Below the pieces are notes generated by a model. The model searched no databases and had not been told where the DNA came from. It worked only from the letters and a program-made list of their open reading frames with translations. Below are positions 11,233-23,300 of a DNA stretch of 64,000 bases, one piece after another (position 1 is the stretch's first letter; each line of letters begins with the position of its first letter). The stretch is taken from contig OX419757.1 in the NCBI GenBank assembly GCA_948567375.1, positions 69,130,001-69,194,000 on the forward strand. Direction: 5' to 3'. A program made the translations under genes and the position numbers. This stretch comes from Lunularia cruciata (Eukaryota > Streptophyta > Marchantiopsida > Lunulariales > Lunulariaceae).

Positions 11233-11763
11233 TTCTCTTGAGCTTGCGAGTTTATGGTCGTTGAGGAGAAGTCAATTTCCCTTCTTTGTGAGTGATGAGG
11301 CCCAAGGGGAGATGCGGGAGAGTGTGGAGACGGGAGAGGAGAGAGACGTGAGACAATTTCGATAATTCCTGAGTGGTCTCTAGCATGTAGCAATCAGTGA
11401 ATAGTCAATTCTCTTCGTTTTTCAATTTCAGTTCCATTGGTACCTAGATTGAAGACTATGGAGAATGGAGTAGAAAGTTACAAAGATTTTTAGCTTTTTA
11501 GGGTTGAAAGTGATCATTACAAATTGAGAGTGATGGGTTGGAAATTTTCATTTCTAATCTCTTTGTTTTCATGATTAAGTTCCATGTGAACTTAATTTGA
11601 AAATTGTGGAGATGGAAATTGAAAGTTATAAGAGTTTATAGATTTTAGGGTTTTGAGATATTGTTTCTTATATGAGTTGGGATGTGAGGGGTTGTGGTTT
11701 TGCAGATATGGGGAGATATGGAGAGGAGTATCATGTGTTACTATCATTATTCTTGTGCTAGCC

Positions 11764-12897
11764 ATGGCTACACCTTCCCATGTGGGGTCGCCTAGAGCGG
11801 GTCGGGATACACCATGCCCGGTGTGTCATCGACGCTTTACCTCGCAAGGGGTAAAGACCCATGTGGGAAGGATGCACAAGGACTATGATTGGACCACTTG
11901 GGATGCTCACGTGAGACGAGCGACCACATCGACTGTAGTGACACTCGGGATTACGCACGCTTCTTCTATACCTTCGTTGATCGCTCCAGGGATACCGATC
12001 GAGTCGTGGGAGTGGTTAGCTTCTCATGCGGGTTGCATTTTGGGGTTATTTGAGACTAGTTTTCCATGTCCACGTCTATTCCATAGGCTGCCTCGCACAC
12101 TCCATGATGAGGCTAGACAGGCTTTTTGCCTACCACTGGATCATTTGGCACGTGATCCCTTGGACGAGTTAGCGTGATTCCTATTCGTCCTACTCCCTCG
12201 ATGGTGTCTTCGTTATGCTAGAGGGGGACGCGCTGGGCATAGAGAGGTGGCGGCTAGATTTCGTCGATTCCGAGCGGGGGATTGGGCAGCGCTTCAGGAG
12301 GAGTCTGTTAGGGCTACACGATTTAGGAGACAGGCATCGCCACATGATACCATAGATTCCACTCGATTACGACGATGTAGGACATTGGGTCAGGCGGGAG
12401 AGTTTAGTAGAGCAGCACGAGCGCCACACCCTTTGTCTATAGCGAGTCCTACTGAGGAGACCATCTCTTCCCTACGCTCATTGCATCCTATAGCAATAGA
12501 GGGACTACCACTAGAGGTCTTAGATTATCAGCCTGAGCAGCCTTTATGTCTTGATAGGTCGCTATTTGCACAAGCATTGTGCACTGCCCCTCGCCTTTCC
12601 TCAAGAGGCTTGTCATGGATGGTTTATGAGCACCTTAGAGATTGCTTCCAGGCAGATGATCCTTCTAGTGGTTTTACCGAGTTGTTTCAGGTGGCTGCAG
12701 CAGTAGCGAGAGGAGACATTCCTATGTCTGTTAATCGGGTCTTAGGTGCTAGTCGACTTCTCGCGATTGAGAAGGGCACGGGAGGCATTAGACCGATTGC
12801 TATTGGAGAGATCTTTTTGCGTTTGGTCAGCCGTACCATTGTCCTTCAGCATTGTTCTCACTTTCAACAACACCTTAGTCCACATCATTTGGAGTAG
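11764..12897 (+). pseudogene. RLE-LINE ORF, 5' part: zinc finger and N-terminal RT
   Basis: Start chosen at ATG 11764, in good context (GCCATGG). Residues about 18-40 contain CPVCHRRFTSQGVKTHVGRM followed by His, a C2H2 finger of spacing CX2CX11HX4H, like the DNA-binding fingers of R2-type elements. After a TGA at 12175-12177 the same frame resumes with basic, Arg-rich sequence, SRGLSWMVYEHL, and VLGASRLLAIEKGTGGIRPI then AIGEIFLRLVSRTIVLQ. The last two are the RT finger motifs that precede the catalytic palm in LINE reverse transcriptases. A single-base loss near 12889 shifts the frame before the catalytic part. Confidence 0.8.
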
Positions 12898-12977
12898 CTA
12901 CACCTGGAGGATGTGAGGCTATATCTCTAGGCATTAGAGCACTCCTAGATATCCATCCGGAGTGGGTCGTCCTACAG

Positions 12978-14930
12978 GTGGATGTTGTGAACGCTTTTAA
13001 TAGCGTCTCACGTGCATCCATGTTTAGAGAGCTTAGGGAGGCTGGTGGATCCTTGGCGAGTCTCATTCCTTTTGTGCGGTCTTTTTATGGCTCTCCTGCT
13101 TCCCTTTACTACCAGCATGGTGGTTCACAGGAGGGAGTCACCGTCTTGGAGTCAGCTGTTGGTACACGACAAGGAGATCCTTTGGGAGGGCCCTTATTTG
13201 CCATGGCTCACTTTAGAGCTCTCCTATCTACTACTTTGGCCATGCCAGGTTGTGTATTTCTCTCCTTGGCAGATGATACACAATTCGTAGGCCCTGTAGA
13301 TCAGAGTAGGCTGGCCTTTGACTACTTGACTACCGAGCTACATCTAGTAGGCTTGAGAGTCAAGGTGTCCAAGTGTAGGGCATGGTCCCCTTTAGGTATC
13401 CCTCCCCACTTTGAGCTTCCAGAGGGGTGTATCACATCCACATATGGACTTCGTGTTCTTGGAGTGCAAGTAGGATCGGAGGATTTTGTCACATGCTTCT
13501 TGGACGCTGCCCTTGCAGAGGATGTTCTCCATGTGGATGACCTTCCATTACTAGGAAATCCGCAGGTGGCATTTGGTATACTCTCCTCCAGTATTGCTCG
13601 TCGACCATCCTACCTCATCCGTACAATTCCTCCCTCACCGTCCTTCCTATCACGTCTGAGAGCATTTGATAGGAGGATTATGGGAGTCTTTGGTGATATT
13701 ATTGGACCAAGGACTTTTGAGTGTGTGATAGGGGATTTGGCACGTAGACAGACGGCTCTACCGATCTCATGTGGTGGGGTTGGCTTGCTTTCTATGGAGG
13801 AGATGGCACCTATAGCATTTTTGGGTAGTTGGGCTCTCTCGGCACCCCTACTTGCCTCTCGTTTTGTAGTTGCTGATAGGCCGGTTTTGGAGACTTATGT
13901 GACAGAGGTGGAGGGAGGACCTTTTTCTCTCCAAGTGTTATTGCGGCAGACGAGAGATAGTCTATCCCCACAAGCACAAGAGGGTTTTCCATCGTTTGCT
14001 TCACTATCGTTAGATTGGACTAGAGGTCTACAGTCTTCCTTGATGGAGCGACAGTGTGAGCATACGCTACATTCTCTCTTAGTTGACTCGTCCATTCCTC
14101 AGGCTACTAGAGCACGTCTACGCTCTTGCTCCGGCAAGGGTGCAGGCTCGTGGATCCTAGCTCGACCATGCATTAGGGCTTTCCGACTCGCACCAGCTAC
14201 TTTCTCTACAGCGATGAGGTTTTGCCTAGGTTTGGTCCACCTATCTGCATCTTCACTACTCACTTGTGAGTGTGGTTCCACACTAGATGCAGCGGTGGTC
14301 CACATGATAGGGTGTCCTTTTGGAGGACAGAGGATAGCTACACATGATGCCATTAGAGACATAGTGTTTGCTATGGCACGAGAGAGTGGATACTTAGCTT
14401 GGAGGGAGCATTCGTATGCATTGCAGATGACACGTGTGAGGGCAGACTTATACTTGGTCCGAGATGATCAGGTGACAGTAGCGGATGTCGTGGTCACGCA
14501 CCCTACGCGGGATACAGTTTCGGAGGGAGTGATTACCCATCCCCCTGGATGGGCGGCGAGTGCAGCAGCAGGTCGCAAGGTCTCCAAGTATAGGGGCATG
14601 CAGCGAGGTCACCTCTTTGTTCCTCTAGCCTTGGAGTTATATGGAGCGATGGACACGGCATTTGACACATTTGTCATGGAGTGCGCGAGAGCTTATCATG
14701 TTAGGCGTTAGGGGGTACCACTCTCACTCTCATACTTCATAGCTTACGTTAGACAGCGTGTGTCCATTGCTCTACAGAGGGCAGTGGCTAGTGCAATCCA
14801 TAGGAGAGCAATCACATTAGGTGATGTTTCTTCGGATGTTCTAGTTGTGTGTAGACCGTACGACTTGCATAGCTCGGATATCTTAGGTGCGGTAGGGCAA
14901 ATTTCTCATACAGACTCTATTGGGGCTCAG
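12978..14930 (+). pseudogene. RLE-LINE ORF, 3' part: RT palm, CCHC knuckle, restriction-like endonuclease
   Basis: The open frame runs from about 12890 to a TAG at 14709-14711. RT motif A is DVVNAFNSVSR (catalytic Asp at about 12979), motif B is TRQGDPLGGPLFAMAHF, motif C is SLADDTQF (13268-13290), and motifs D/E follow (VKVSKCRAWSP, LRVLGVQVG). Downstream is a knuckle CECGSTLDAAVVHMIGC (CX1CX9HX3C), then HDAIRDIVFAMARESGY, RADLYLVRDDQVTVADVVVT and AAGRKVSKYR. These fit the R-x-D...(D)V...K-x-x-KY pattern of the PD-(D/E)XK endonuclease of R2-like LINEs. Copy B has CAA at the 14709 stop, showing it is a mutation. The family stop is TAG in copy B; here it is CAG (14928-14930), so the frame reads on to 15029. 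Confidence 0.85.
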
Positions 14931-15022
14931 CCCCATGTTACCTTTTTTGTCTCTCCCTTGTACGGCTTGATGGGGTCTTCCTATCCTTCATTTTTCCTAC
15001 GTGGTCGCCTTTTTTCTCTTGA

Positions 15023-16340
15023 TCCCTGATCTTAGGGCTACGAAGTTTGAAATCCTCTTGATCTAAGCAGGCCAGGTTTGCTGTGCAAAATAACACGATG
15101 TGGAGGGACTGAATACCAAGTGTCATCTACAAGGGAGTTATGAAGCTCTATATCCATCAGACAAGAAAATTGTCCTCTGCGTCTAAGTCTGTCCATGCGA
15201 GCTGCACTTAGTCCGTTGATTGCTGACAACAGAACAAGCTTTCCGTGCGCAGGCCGATGCCAGTCCAGGGTACTCAATCGAAGGTAAGAAATTGTGAGGA
15301 GTAAATTGATTGATATCTTAACGCTCGGATGCTACAATAATTTTCTGTAGTCACCACGAGAATTAGTGTATTCATGTACTCATATACCCAACAAGCCGGT
15401 AGTTTTGTGTAGTGATCATAAGAAACGTAATATACCCAACAAGCCGTTTATCAAGTTCAGGAAGTAGGTTTGTGCAGGTTTCATGCAAACCAACTGCTGG
15501 TTTGCGTAAAATTTGGCAAGATTTGGGCTAACTGGCACTACGATGGTTCTTTCATGTATTCTTCTAAACCTTCCTGTAGACCTGTGCATGGCATTCTATG
15601 GAGGTCAAGACTTGTCACTAAATTACGAACCCGCAAGAGAGCACAAACCTGCAGGTTTCACGCAAACCAACTGTTGGTTTGCGCGTTTGCGCAAACCTGT
15701 GCAAACCTGCAGGTTTAACGCAAACCTCACACTGGCTTGCACGACAAATTTGCACAAACTGCCAGGTTTCGCACTAGCACACTTATATTGCCAAGACAAA
15801 ACTCTTTGGCCAAACGCCGGAAAACATCTCCCTGTCATGAAAGCATCTCCAAGTTGCCATGTTCTCCCAAGTTTGCTCCACGCCCCATTAACAAAAAAAG
15901 AACACTATGAATGCAAGAGATACCAAGAATTACTTATAAGAGACCTTGAACAACCCCTCACTGGATAGAGTATAAAGAGTACTCATTAGAGAGATTGACC
16001 AGTAGAAAGGACATGCATAGAGCTATGAACTCCGGGCCGCAGGCCTCTGCAATTGCGATAAACAGGATATAAATTCAAATCCACCACAATCAATTGTACA
16101 AACAAGGCAAAGAGAAACACTTTATGCAAATTGACAAAAATAATATTGCAATTATAGAGTTATATTTCAAATTCATCACTGCTCCCTACATCACACTTGG
16201 GAACGTTTCTCAATATAACACTTAGTTTCCTTGGGCTCTTCCCTACCGTGAGACACTCATAAACACCTTCCTGATGTTGTGCTCACTTTGCTCTAATTTT
16301 CTCTAGCTTTGCAACTTTTAAGGCTTTGATTCCCTCCATT
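15023..16340. other. Gene-free stretch with a palindrome-rich block
   Basis: No supported gene. The notable content is the dense inverted-repeat block at 15474-15730, listed separately. Short frames across that block (for example 15513-15968) consist of translated repeats and are not considered genes. Confidence 0.5.
15474..15730. repeat. Cluster of AAACC/GGTTT palindromes and hairpins
   Basis: GCAGGTTT(C)A(T/C)GCAAACCAACTG recurs with variations. Two copies of the 14-bp perfect palindrome AAACCTGCAGGTTT lie at 15645-15658 and 15703-15716. GTTTGCGCAAAC (15685-15696) is a perfect 12-bp palindrome. CGCAAACCAAC-T-GTTGGTTTGCG (15661-15683) is an 11-bp-arm hairpin, and an imperfect relative lies near 15486-15506. 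A looser set of GCAAA/TTTGC words occurs at 9760-9815. Function unknown. Confidence 0.75.
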
Positions 16341-17600
16341 TTTGCTAGGTGGACTCAATTTCAGCTAGTCTGATCTTAGCCCTTGTATCCATCACCACCT
16401 TCCTCATATTGCTATGGTTTGCAAAATACTGCACAAATCCAAATGCAAAAACTATTGGTTTTCCAGTACCTCTTGAAATTTGTCTCCTCTTCAGAGAATC
16501 AATCTCACCTTCCTTCACTCCTTGTCATAAATTATCCTCCTCTTTGAATCTCATATTCACTCCTCTATGGTTTACCTCTCCAAGATGAATCATCATTTTA
16601 TCCATATAGATCTCATGGAATTGAGGATGGCAATTGAGTGTTCAACTCAAAGTGAGCATTATTCTAATCCTTTAGCTCATCTACTATAGATATAGTGTGG
16701 CTACTGTCCTTTTGGCTTCCTCCTTGGGTCCAAGGACTTGAGAAGCAAGATGGAGTATTGTGACCTATGAAGTCATCCTCATCTCTAACAAACTCTAGTG
16801 AAACACGTGATCTTCCAATCTTTGAGACTCATACTTCATATTTTGCTTGCAAAATCACCAACAAAGCTATTCTCTCCAACACCCGTATTTACATTAATGC
16901 AAATATTGGTACTCTCATCCTCAATTCCCATGATAAATTCAACAATATCATTCTCATTTCCAAGCCTTACATTCAAAACAATGGGAAGAGATATATTTTC
17001 TTTTTCCAAACAAGGCATCCATTTGGTGGTAATGAGGGCAATGATGATTCAATTTATCATTAATAATCCATCCTCATTTGATTTCCACTTCAATGAGACC
17101 TTCCCTTGTGCACTTCTCCCTCCAGAGATTGGTAGACTAATATAATTGCATATATCAGGCACACTTCTTGGTTAATTTTGCATTATTCATAGTCTTTGAA
17201 AACCCAATACCAAAAGTCACCAAATGATTGGCCATATACGAGAATGTGGTGCTCTTCTACACCACCTTCTTCCCACAACCTCACTCGTGTATTTGGCTGA
17301 AGTGCTTGGATCCTCCATATAGTCAAGAAGTTGTGCATAGTGATGAGAGACCACATGAAATCAATCATCAATTGATATTTTTGGTATGGTACTAGAAAAT
17401 GACATGCAGCTTGAGGAATCTAGTGTGGATTTCCTCGACATCTTCAAGGAGGACCTTCAATGCACCTTCCTTGGAGGATTCGTGTAAGAAAGCACATTTA
17501 GAGGACGAAGCATATGAAACAAAATATTCACAGAGAGGAAGAAGCACTTCTGATCCCATCCTCAAAACACCTAGGAATCTCTAGTTTGGACTAACAATTA
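16341..17600. other. Unresolved region, possibly a decayed coding sequence
   Basis: Short frames on both strands have somewhat protein-like composition. Examples are a plus-strand frame at 16349-16588 that begins with a hydrophobic segment (residues about 5-25), a minus-strand frame at 16836-17018, and a minus-strand frame at 17183-17371 rich in Trp and Tyr. None shows a domain I can name and they do not join into one frame. I considered a decayed cytochrome P450 or transposon but could not support either. Confidence 0.25.
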
Positions 17601-20289
17601 AGGAATTCGGACGATATGATGTATAGGAAGGTGCATTGATTTTTGAAGAGGTACATGTGCTTGGAAGGAGCTACAAAAGAAATTAGAGCATAAATAACAA
17701 CTTATGAATCTCTATGCATAGTTGAACCAATTCTATACATTCAATGGATTTAAAGTCAAATCTGTAAAGTCTGCACACACATCCTCAAAATCTGCAATAA
17801 TAACATCCTTAATTTCTTCATATGTTATTCAAATTTTGCCTTTGCGTTTTGGACATGGATGATTGCAAATTTTGCTTCTTGCCGTAGAAAAAAACTACCT
17901 CAACCGCAAATTGGGCTTTTTGTCTCAGAATAAATTGCATCTTCAAATTTTGAAATTTGAAAGTGAGAAACCAAGGCCCCTATTCTTTCATGTGACAATT
18001 TTTTATATTTGGGACAGGCAAACCGAGGCTCGCTTACTTCCACACATCCCATGCTTACAAAACCACTAGTAATAGTTGCATTCATTCATAATTTTGCACG
18101 CATGACTCTCAAATACTTTTGTCCCATAACCCTTCCCTGATTTTGTCCTGGAAAGTAACAAAACGCCCCCTAGCACCATAATCCTTTTCTAAAGACACGT
18201 CAGGAATTGCAGCCGTCTAGATTTGTGAGACACCCTAGTTTTTTCCAAGGACCAACCCATAATTGCCATATTTTTTTCTACCTGAGATGCCTTAGTATTA
18301 CTATAGCTACACCATATTCAACCATGGCGCAATTAGCTTCAGAATACAGAGGGGCCCCGTTATTTCAACAATACGCTTTCATAATTCAACTTTTTCAATT
18401 CTGATATTGAGTTCCACCCTAGTGCATGTGTTGTCTATTAAGTAAGAGAGCTCCTCTCTCTTATCCCGAGAGAATTCCTAGTTTTGGAAGTCTCCGTTGA
18501 CTGGAGCTGTCACGATTGTAGGTATTATTCATTCGTTTCATGTGGAGTCTCCAATGGAGTTGGAAATTTCCATTGCAGTTTTAAACTACGAAGTTCAGTA
18601 TTTCAATTGAGGTTCATCTTCTCTCAACCCATGATGTGAATTGTGGTGTGAATTATTATGGAGTCTAATTCTTGTGGAGCATAACATCCAGACCTGCAGT
18701 ATGCTTTACCAAGTGGCTTAAACCTCTCACCACGGTGAATCATGAATGAAAACCCTTTGAGCTCTTCTTTTGATTTCAGTATCTTTCATATTTAATAGAT
18801 CTTGCACTTTGTTCATCTAATTGAGCTTCTCCACTTATCCACTTGTTTCATTTAGAACTTGTGTTTTATCACATCATTGATTCAGCATTAGCCATAAATG
18901 AAGTTATAGAATGGTATGCTCCATCAAGTTATAAGTCATATAATTTTTTATCATCATAAGTATCAAGCAAGCTACAATAATAAGCTAAATATGTTCTAGT
19001 AATAAGACTTTCCTCTTTGGTGAAAAGGAATTGCTATGTTTAATCTCACATCAGATTCTATAGATATATTACAATTATGACATTGGTCAATGACATCATG
19101 AGTTCTTCTTTGCGTATCTTTAGGACTACATGTCATTGGGTTTGCTTAATTTTCAATAAATGTGTACATAATGATATATTAGATAACTGCAATATAACTT
19201 GACATACATGTTTGTGCATACCTGCTATAGAAATCTTATAATGAATATGCTAAAGGGGATCTTTTAAATTTATGGGCATTAACGCAGCACTTTAGATTAG
19301 TCCGCATTAATATAATGAAACAGAGAGATTTGTACATTTCCATGAGTTGTTTCTCGTATGGCTTAAAATTCATAGAAGTATCGATAAATATCTCCATTTT
19401 GTTAAAGTGAGAGGAATTCATCCATGGTCCTATTCTATGTTCAATGGTCCTTCACGTTATTCTCATACTTTAGCATGTTAGCGTGGATTTCTTTTGCTAT
19501 GAGGATTATATCTCGGTTGAGCCATCCCATTAAGATTTCGACTGATTGATTAACATGATTACTTCTTGGTCAAATAAAGTAAGATTCTCAAGAGACATCT
19601 ATACTAAAAATTGATATAGACTCACAGGTATCGTGCTAAGTCATAATATCTTGTTATACTAAACGGGTTAGTATGTATAGATGAATCATGTTTACATCGT
19701 ATATCAACAAGTAGACAATCTCATCTCTGATACGTCCTCTCTTCTCAAGTGAGGATGCTTTCATTCAGAGTATTTCCTACAAAAATGTTTAAAATACTTA
19801 AATGAATTGTAAAAGAGAGTGGCTCATAAGTAGAAAAATGGCGTATATTACATAACCATAGCAGAAAACAATTTTAAAAATCACCTTTTTTCAGTTATCA
19901 ATATTGTGTGAGATGCGACAGTATAATTTATACCTATGATAACTTGTAGTTATCACATGGTTGTCCTTCCATCCCCTTATGAATAGGAACGAAGCGATAC
20001 ATGTAGGATGACATATCATCATATCAATCAATTGTTCTGTTATCATGATATTCTGGGAAATGTGCTAAATATATTATGTCAAACCAAGAGTTCAGCTGTT
20101 TCAGCCCACCATGCATGCCTGCAGAGGTGGTTGAAGATGAGTAAGCTCCACGTCATATAGGCAATCGTGTAGTGGGTGGGATGACGTGGAGTACCACCAC
20201 TCGACATCATTTAGTTGATCCTTGACAGTGTACTGGCCTCCACTTAGTTTCAATCCTGTCCTAAAACATCGACAAAAAGGTATTGTATA
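17601..20289. other. AT-rich gene-free stretch
   Basis: No supported coding sequence, RNA gene or clear repeat was seen; only short random frames. Confidence 0.5.
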
Positions 20290-20393
20290 GCTTTATATAC
20301 CATGTTATCTTTTTTTTCTCTCCCTTGTACGGCTTGATGGGGTCCTCCCATCCTTCGTTTTTCCTACGCGATCGCCTCCTCTGCTTTATATAC
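20290..20393 (+). mobile_element. 82-bp minimal 3' copy (copy D) of the RLE retrotransposon with 11-bp target duplication
   Basis: The insert 20301-20382 starts CATGTTATC (matching CATGTTACC in copies A-C) and contains TCTCTCCCTTGTACGGCTTG, the GGTCCTCCCATCC hairpin arm and CTACGCGATCGCC. It is flanked by perfect direct repeats GCTTTATATAC at 20290-20300 and 20383-20393. This is a textbook severely 5'-truncated insertion made by target-primed reverse transcription, and it fixes the element's 3' end within a few bases. Confidence 0.9.
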
Positions 20394-23300
20394 TTTATAC
20401 TTTCAGGGGCGAATTAAATCAATTCCAGATAGTTGTGCTGGTTGGTTGGGCATCATTGGCTACCACACATTTGAATTATAGAACTCAAGTTAATTTACAT
20501 CTATAGATTGCATACAGTTAAAGGTATATAATTGTCTTTCTAGTCCATGATTTTCTAACTCTTGTAACTGCGGATACGCTTGCACATGAATTGAGATGGA
20601 AGAACGAACCTCTAGAAGAAAAACTCCTATTCTATTTTCCCGTCCGCAAGTTTCTAAGATGCTGGAACTTTTTCTGGCTAGAGAATCGCTCATCATATCA
20701 CTCGTTCTTTTGGTGAGTAGAATCGTTTCTGGATATGTATATGCTATTTGAAGTGATATATATATATATATGAAACTGAAGTTTCTGTTTTCCCCACTAG
20801 ACGATTTCATCCTGCGGGTAGGTAACTAGAGTTCTAAGGTCTATGTATACACGACATATATATAGATCTACAATATAAAATATATATCTATCCTACAGTG
20901 AATTGTAATTGTCACTGGTGTTCTGCATATCTCATGGACAGCTTTAGGTGGCCAATCCAGTCTGACCAAGATATCACTACTGCCTTTTTATTGAGGTAAC
21001 TTAACCATATGTTGAAAAAGTTATAAGCGTGCGTTTCTGGGTTTTCTTGGGTTCTGGGTTTTATATGCATCCTTCACCCTTTAATATTTAGCAGAGGGAC
21101 CTCAACCCTAAACCCTGTAACTCACGCCCATATTACACTCTTGTAATTTGTACATGTCCAGCTGAAATGTGCTTCAGATACACATCAAACGTTTAAGCTC
21201 TCACATGCACGAGCTCTCACAACGAGGGGTTTTAGTGTAGGGAATGGACGTTCAGTACTTCTTCACTCACTAACAGAAACAATGGAAATTTCATTAAAAT
21301 TTGCTGATCGACTTTTGGTCAGTTAGTAAATGCTTGCGGTGTTCTATGTCTTGTCACAACTCTCACAAATTGTGTTTTACATTGGTAAGTTTCGTAAATT
21401 TCAGCTATGTTTGATAGGGTATGCTCTCACAATTATGAGAAGCCGCACACCTTCTATAAATATGCCGTTATTTTGTGAGTCTACACAGTAATTGGTGGTT
21501 CACTTGCTGGAGTCAGCGTGTCTGCGGATTTAAGCCTACCAACTATAAGGGGCAGAATGACCATCTGGTTCTACTTGTGAAAGCGTTTTGATCATTTCTT
21601 TTCTGTTTCAGGTCTAATTTGAGAGTGATAATGGGAGTGGCTCCAGATGATCTATTAATTCGTCTTCAATGCTTTGTCAGTATTCTTTGAATCGTATCCA
21701 ATATTATGTATAGTACGAATAATATGCAAATTACAATATCACATTGAAGAAATTAATTATAGGTTTTTAAAGAAACTTATTATTAAGGACACTGTTAGAG
21801 TGTCTGAATGCCGTATTGGTTCTAATTTTGATTTTGGAATATTTTGTTTCTTGATGATGTAGTACAATCTCGTAGTGATAGAGAGATGCATGGCTTGATT
21901 TCTCATTTCACCAGGGCCCAACTTCACTTGACATCAAGTTGGCATAAAAGTACTAGTATCACAACAAAATTATAGGTAACAGCTCTTGTTGCAGTAATGG
22001 GGTCGATCTGTAACACAACAAAATGTTATTGGCTAGATTTAATGAAATCAGCTTTTAACTCCATCTTTTCTCCAGATAAGTAGTAAGACTACTTCATTAC
22101 CGTGGCAACGAAACTAATCAGTCTGGATTTTCACAAGTGTGAACTAAATAAATAAATAGATACTAAGAAAAAACCTGTTACGGAGTTCAATATAATCCAT
22201 GTTAAATATACTCCTCTATAGGATAAAATATACAAGAGACAAATAACTTTGTGAAAACGAGCACTATTAACTAGTAGAGAAAACTAAATTACATTGGAGA
22301 GGAAGGACAAAGACAACTTCTCCTTTGTGCCTTGATGTAACGCTCACCAACATTATCATCTTGAAATAAAACTCTTTTGGTTTTGAGGACATTAGGAATT
22401 CAATTCTAGCAATAAAGAACCATTGCAGTTGAACGTTACGGTATTTTTTTTTTATCTTCGTACAAGTGAACTGAATTCCTCATTTCATTTGCATTACTTG
22501 AAGTGCCAAGGAATTAGGAAAAATAGACTCTTACAATTGTTCCCATAGTGTTCAGGACATACTTAAACCCTACTCATTGATGCGGTAAGGAAATTATCCT
22601 GAGAATCATAAAGAATCTAATTCCTGATTTGCTAAACCCATGTAAATCCACTACCCTTTACTGACAGGTGGCGGCTCAATGGTTTTCTCAATGAAACTTG
22701 CAGAACAAGTCTAAACACATGCACGTAATATAGCAGAAAATTAAAGACTAAAGTAATGTACAAAATTGTTTCTTATTTATCACCTACACCATGTCATGGT
22801 CATTTAAGAGAGAAATTTAAAAAAATACAGTGAGACTCTCACTAAATCATATTTCAAAAATATTCAAAATACTTCACCTTTTGTAATTCCAAACTATTGA
22901 TTAGCACTTCCCGTAATTAGCATATCATATAAAATTTCAACCAAACAAAAACAATCAAATAAATCACGTTGCTTTTTCTAATAAAATAACGAAGTTGCAC
23001 CATGAATTGTCTTGTTTGTATAGGGTGATGTAATCCTCATCAAAATTGTCATGATATTACTTTTATATTATATCTTTTAACTGCAAATCATCTTTACCGT
23101 CTAAGCCTGCCTCCCAAAATTTTCTCTTTTCCCGTCATGTGTTCAACATCACCGTCAAGAAAACAGAGGTTTCACGAAAGTAGTTCTAACTGGTTTTGAA
23201 TATCAACCAAGAGAATTTGGAAGTAAAGATGCATTCCAAATGTACCAGATGAACGTATCGCTTATGTACGGCTCGAGTTTGCATTGGTTTGTCATGATCA

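Larger units (their letters stand above)
11233..15022 (+). mobile_element. Near-complete RLE-type non-LTR retrotransposon (copy A)
   Basis: The element spans about 11242-15013 (3.77 kb) between 9-bp direct repeats TTCTCTTGA (11233-11241 and 15014-15022), the likely target-site duplication. Its layout is a roughly 520-bp 5' leader, one long ORF of about 1055 codons (11764-14927), and a short 3' tail ending GGTCGCCTTTT without poly(A). Copy G (44.5-47.3 kb) keeps both ends and confirms the 5' border near 11.25-11.29 kb. The ORF has an in-frame stop at 12175-12177, a one-base deletion near 12889 and a stop at 14709-14711, so this copy is inactive. Long near-identical stretches shared with copy B imply fairly recent activity. 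Confidence 0.85.

Noticed and set aside
15474-15730. CRISPR-like array
   Set aside because: Units are palindromic and irregularly spaced, with no uniform spacers, and the genome is eukaryotic.
15470-15968. Overlapping frames across the palindrome block, considered as small secreted proteins
   Set aside because: Their residues follow directly from the repeated AAACC/GGTTT words; there is no independent coding signal.
16349-17584. Possible decayed cytochrome P450 gene
   Set aside because: A hydrophobic N-terminus followed by a GFPV motif suggested it, but no heme-binding Cys motif, ExxR or PERF-like motif could be found in any frame.
23250-23285. Another possible retrotransposon tail (TATGTACGGCTCGAG)
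   Set aside because: Only about eight bases match, and neither the hairpin nor the GGTCGCC end follows.
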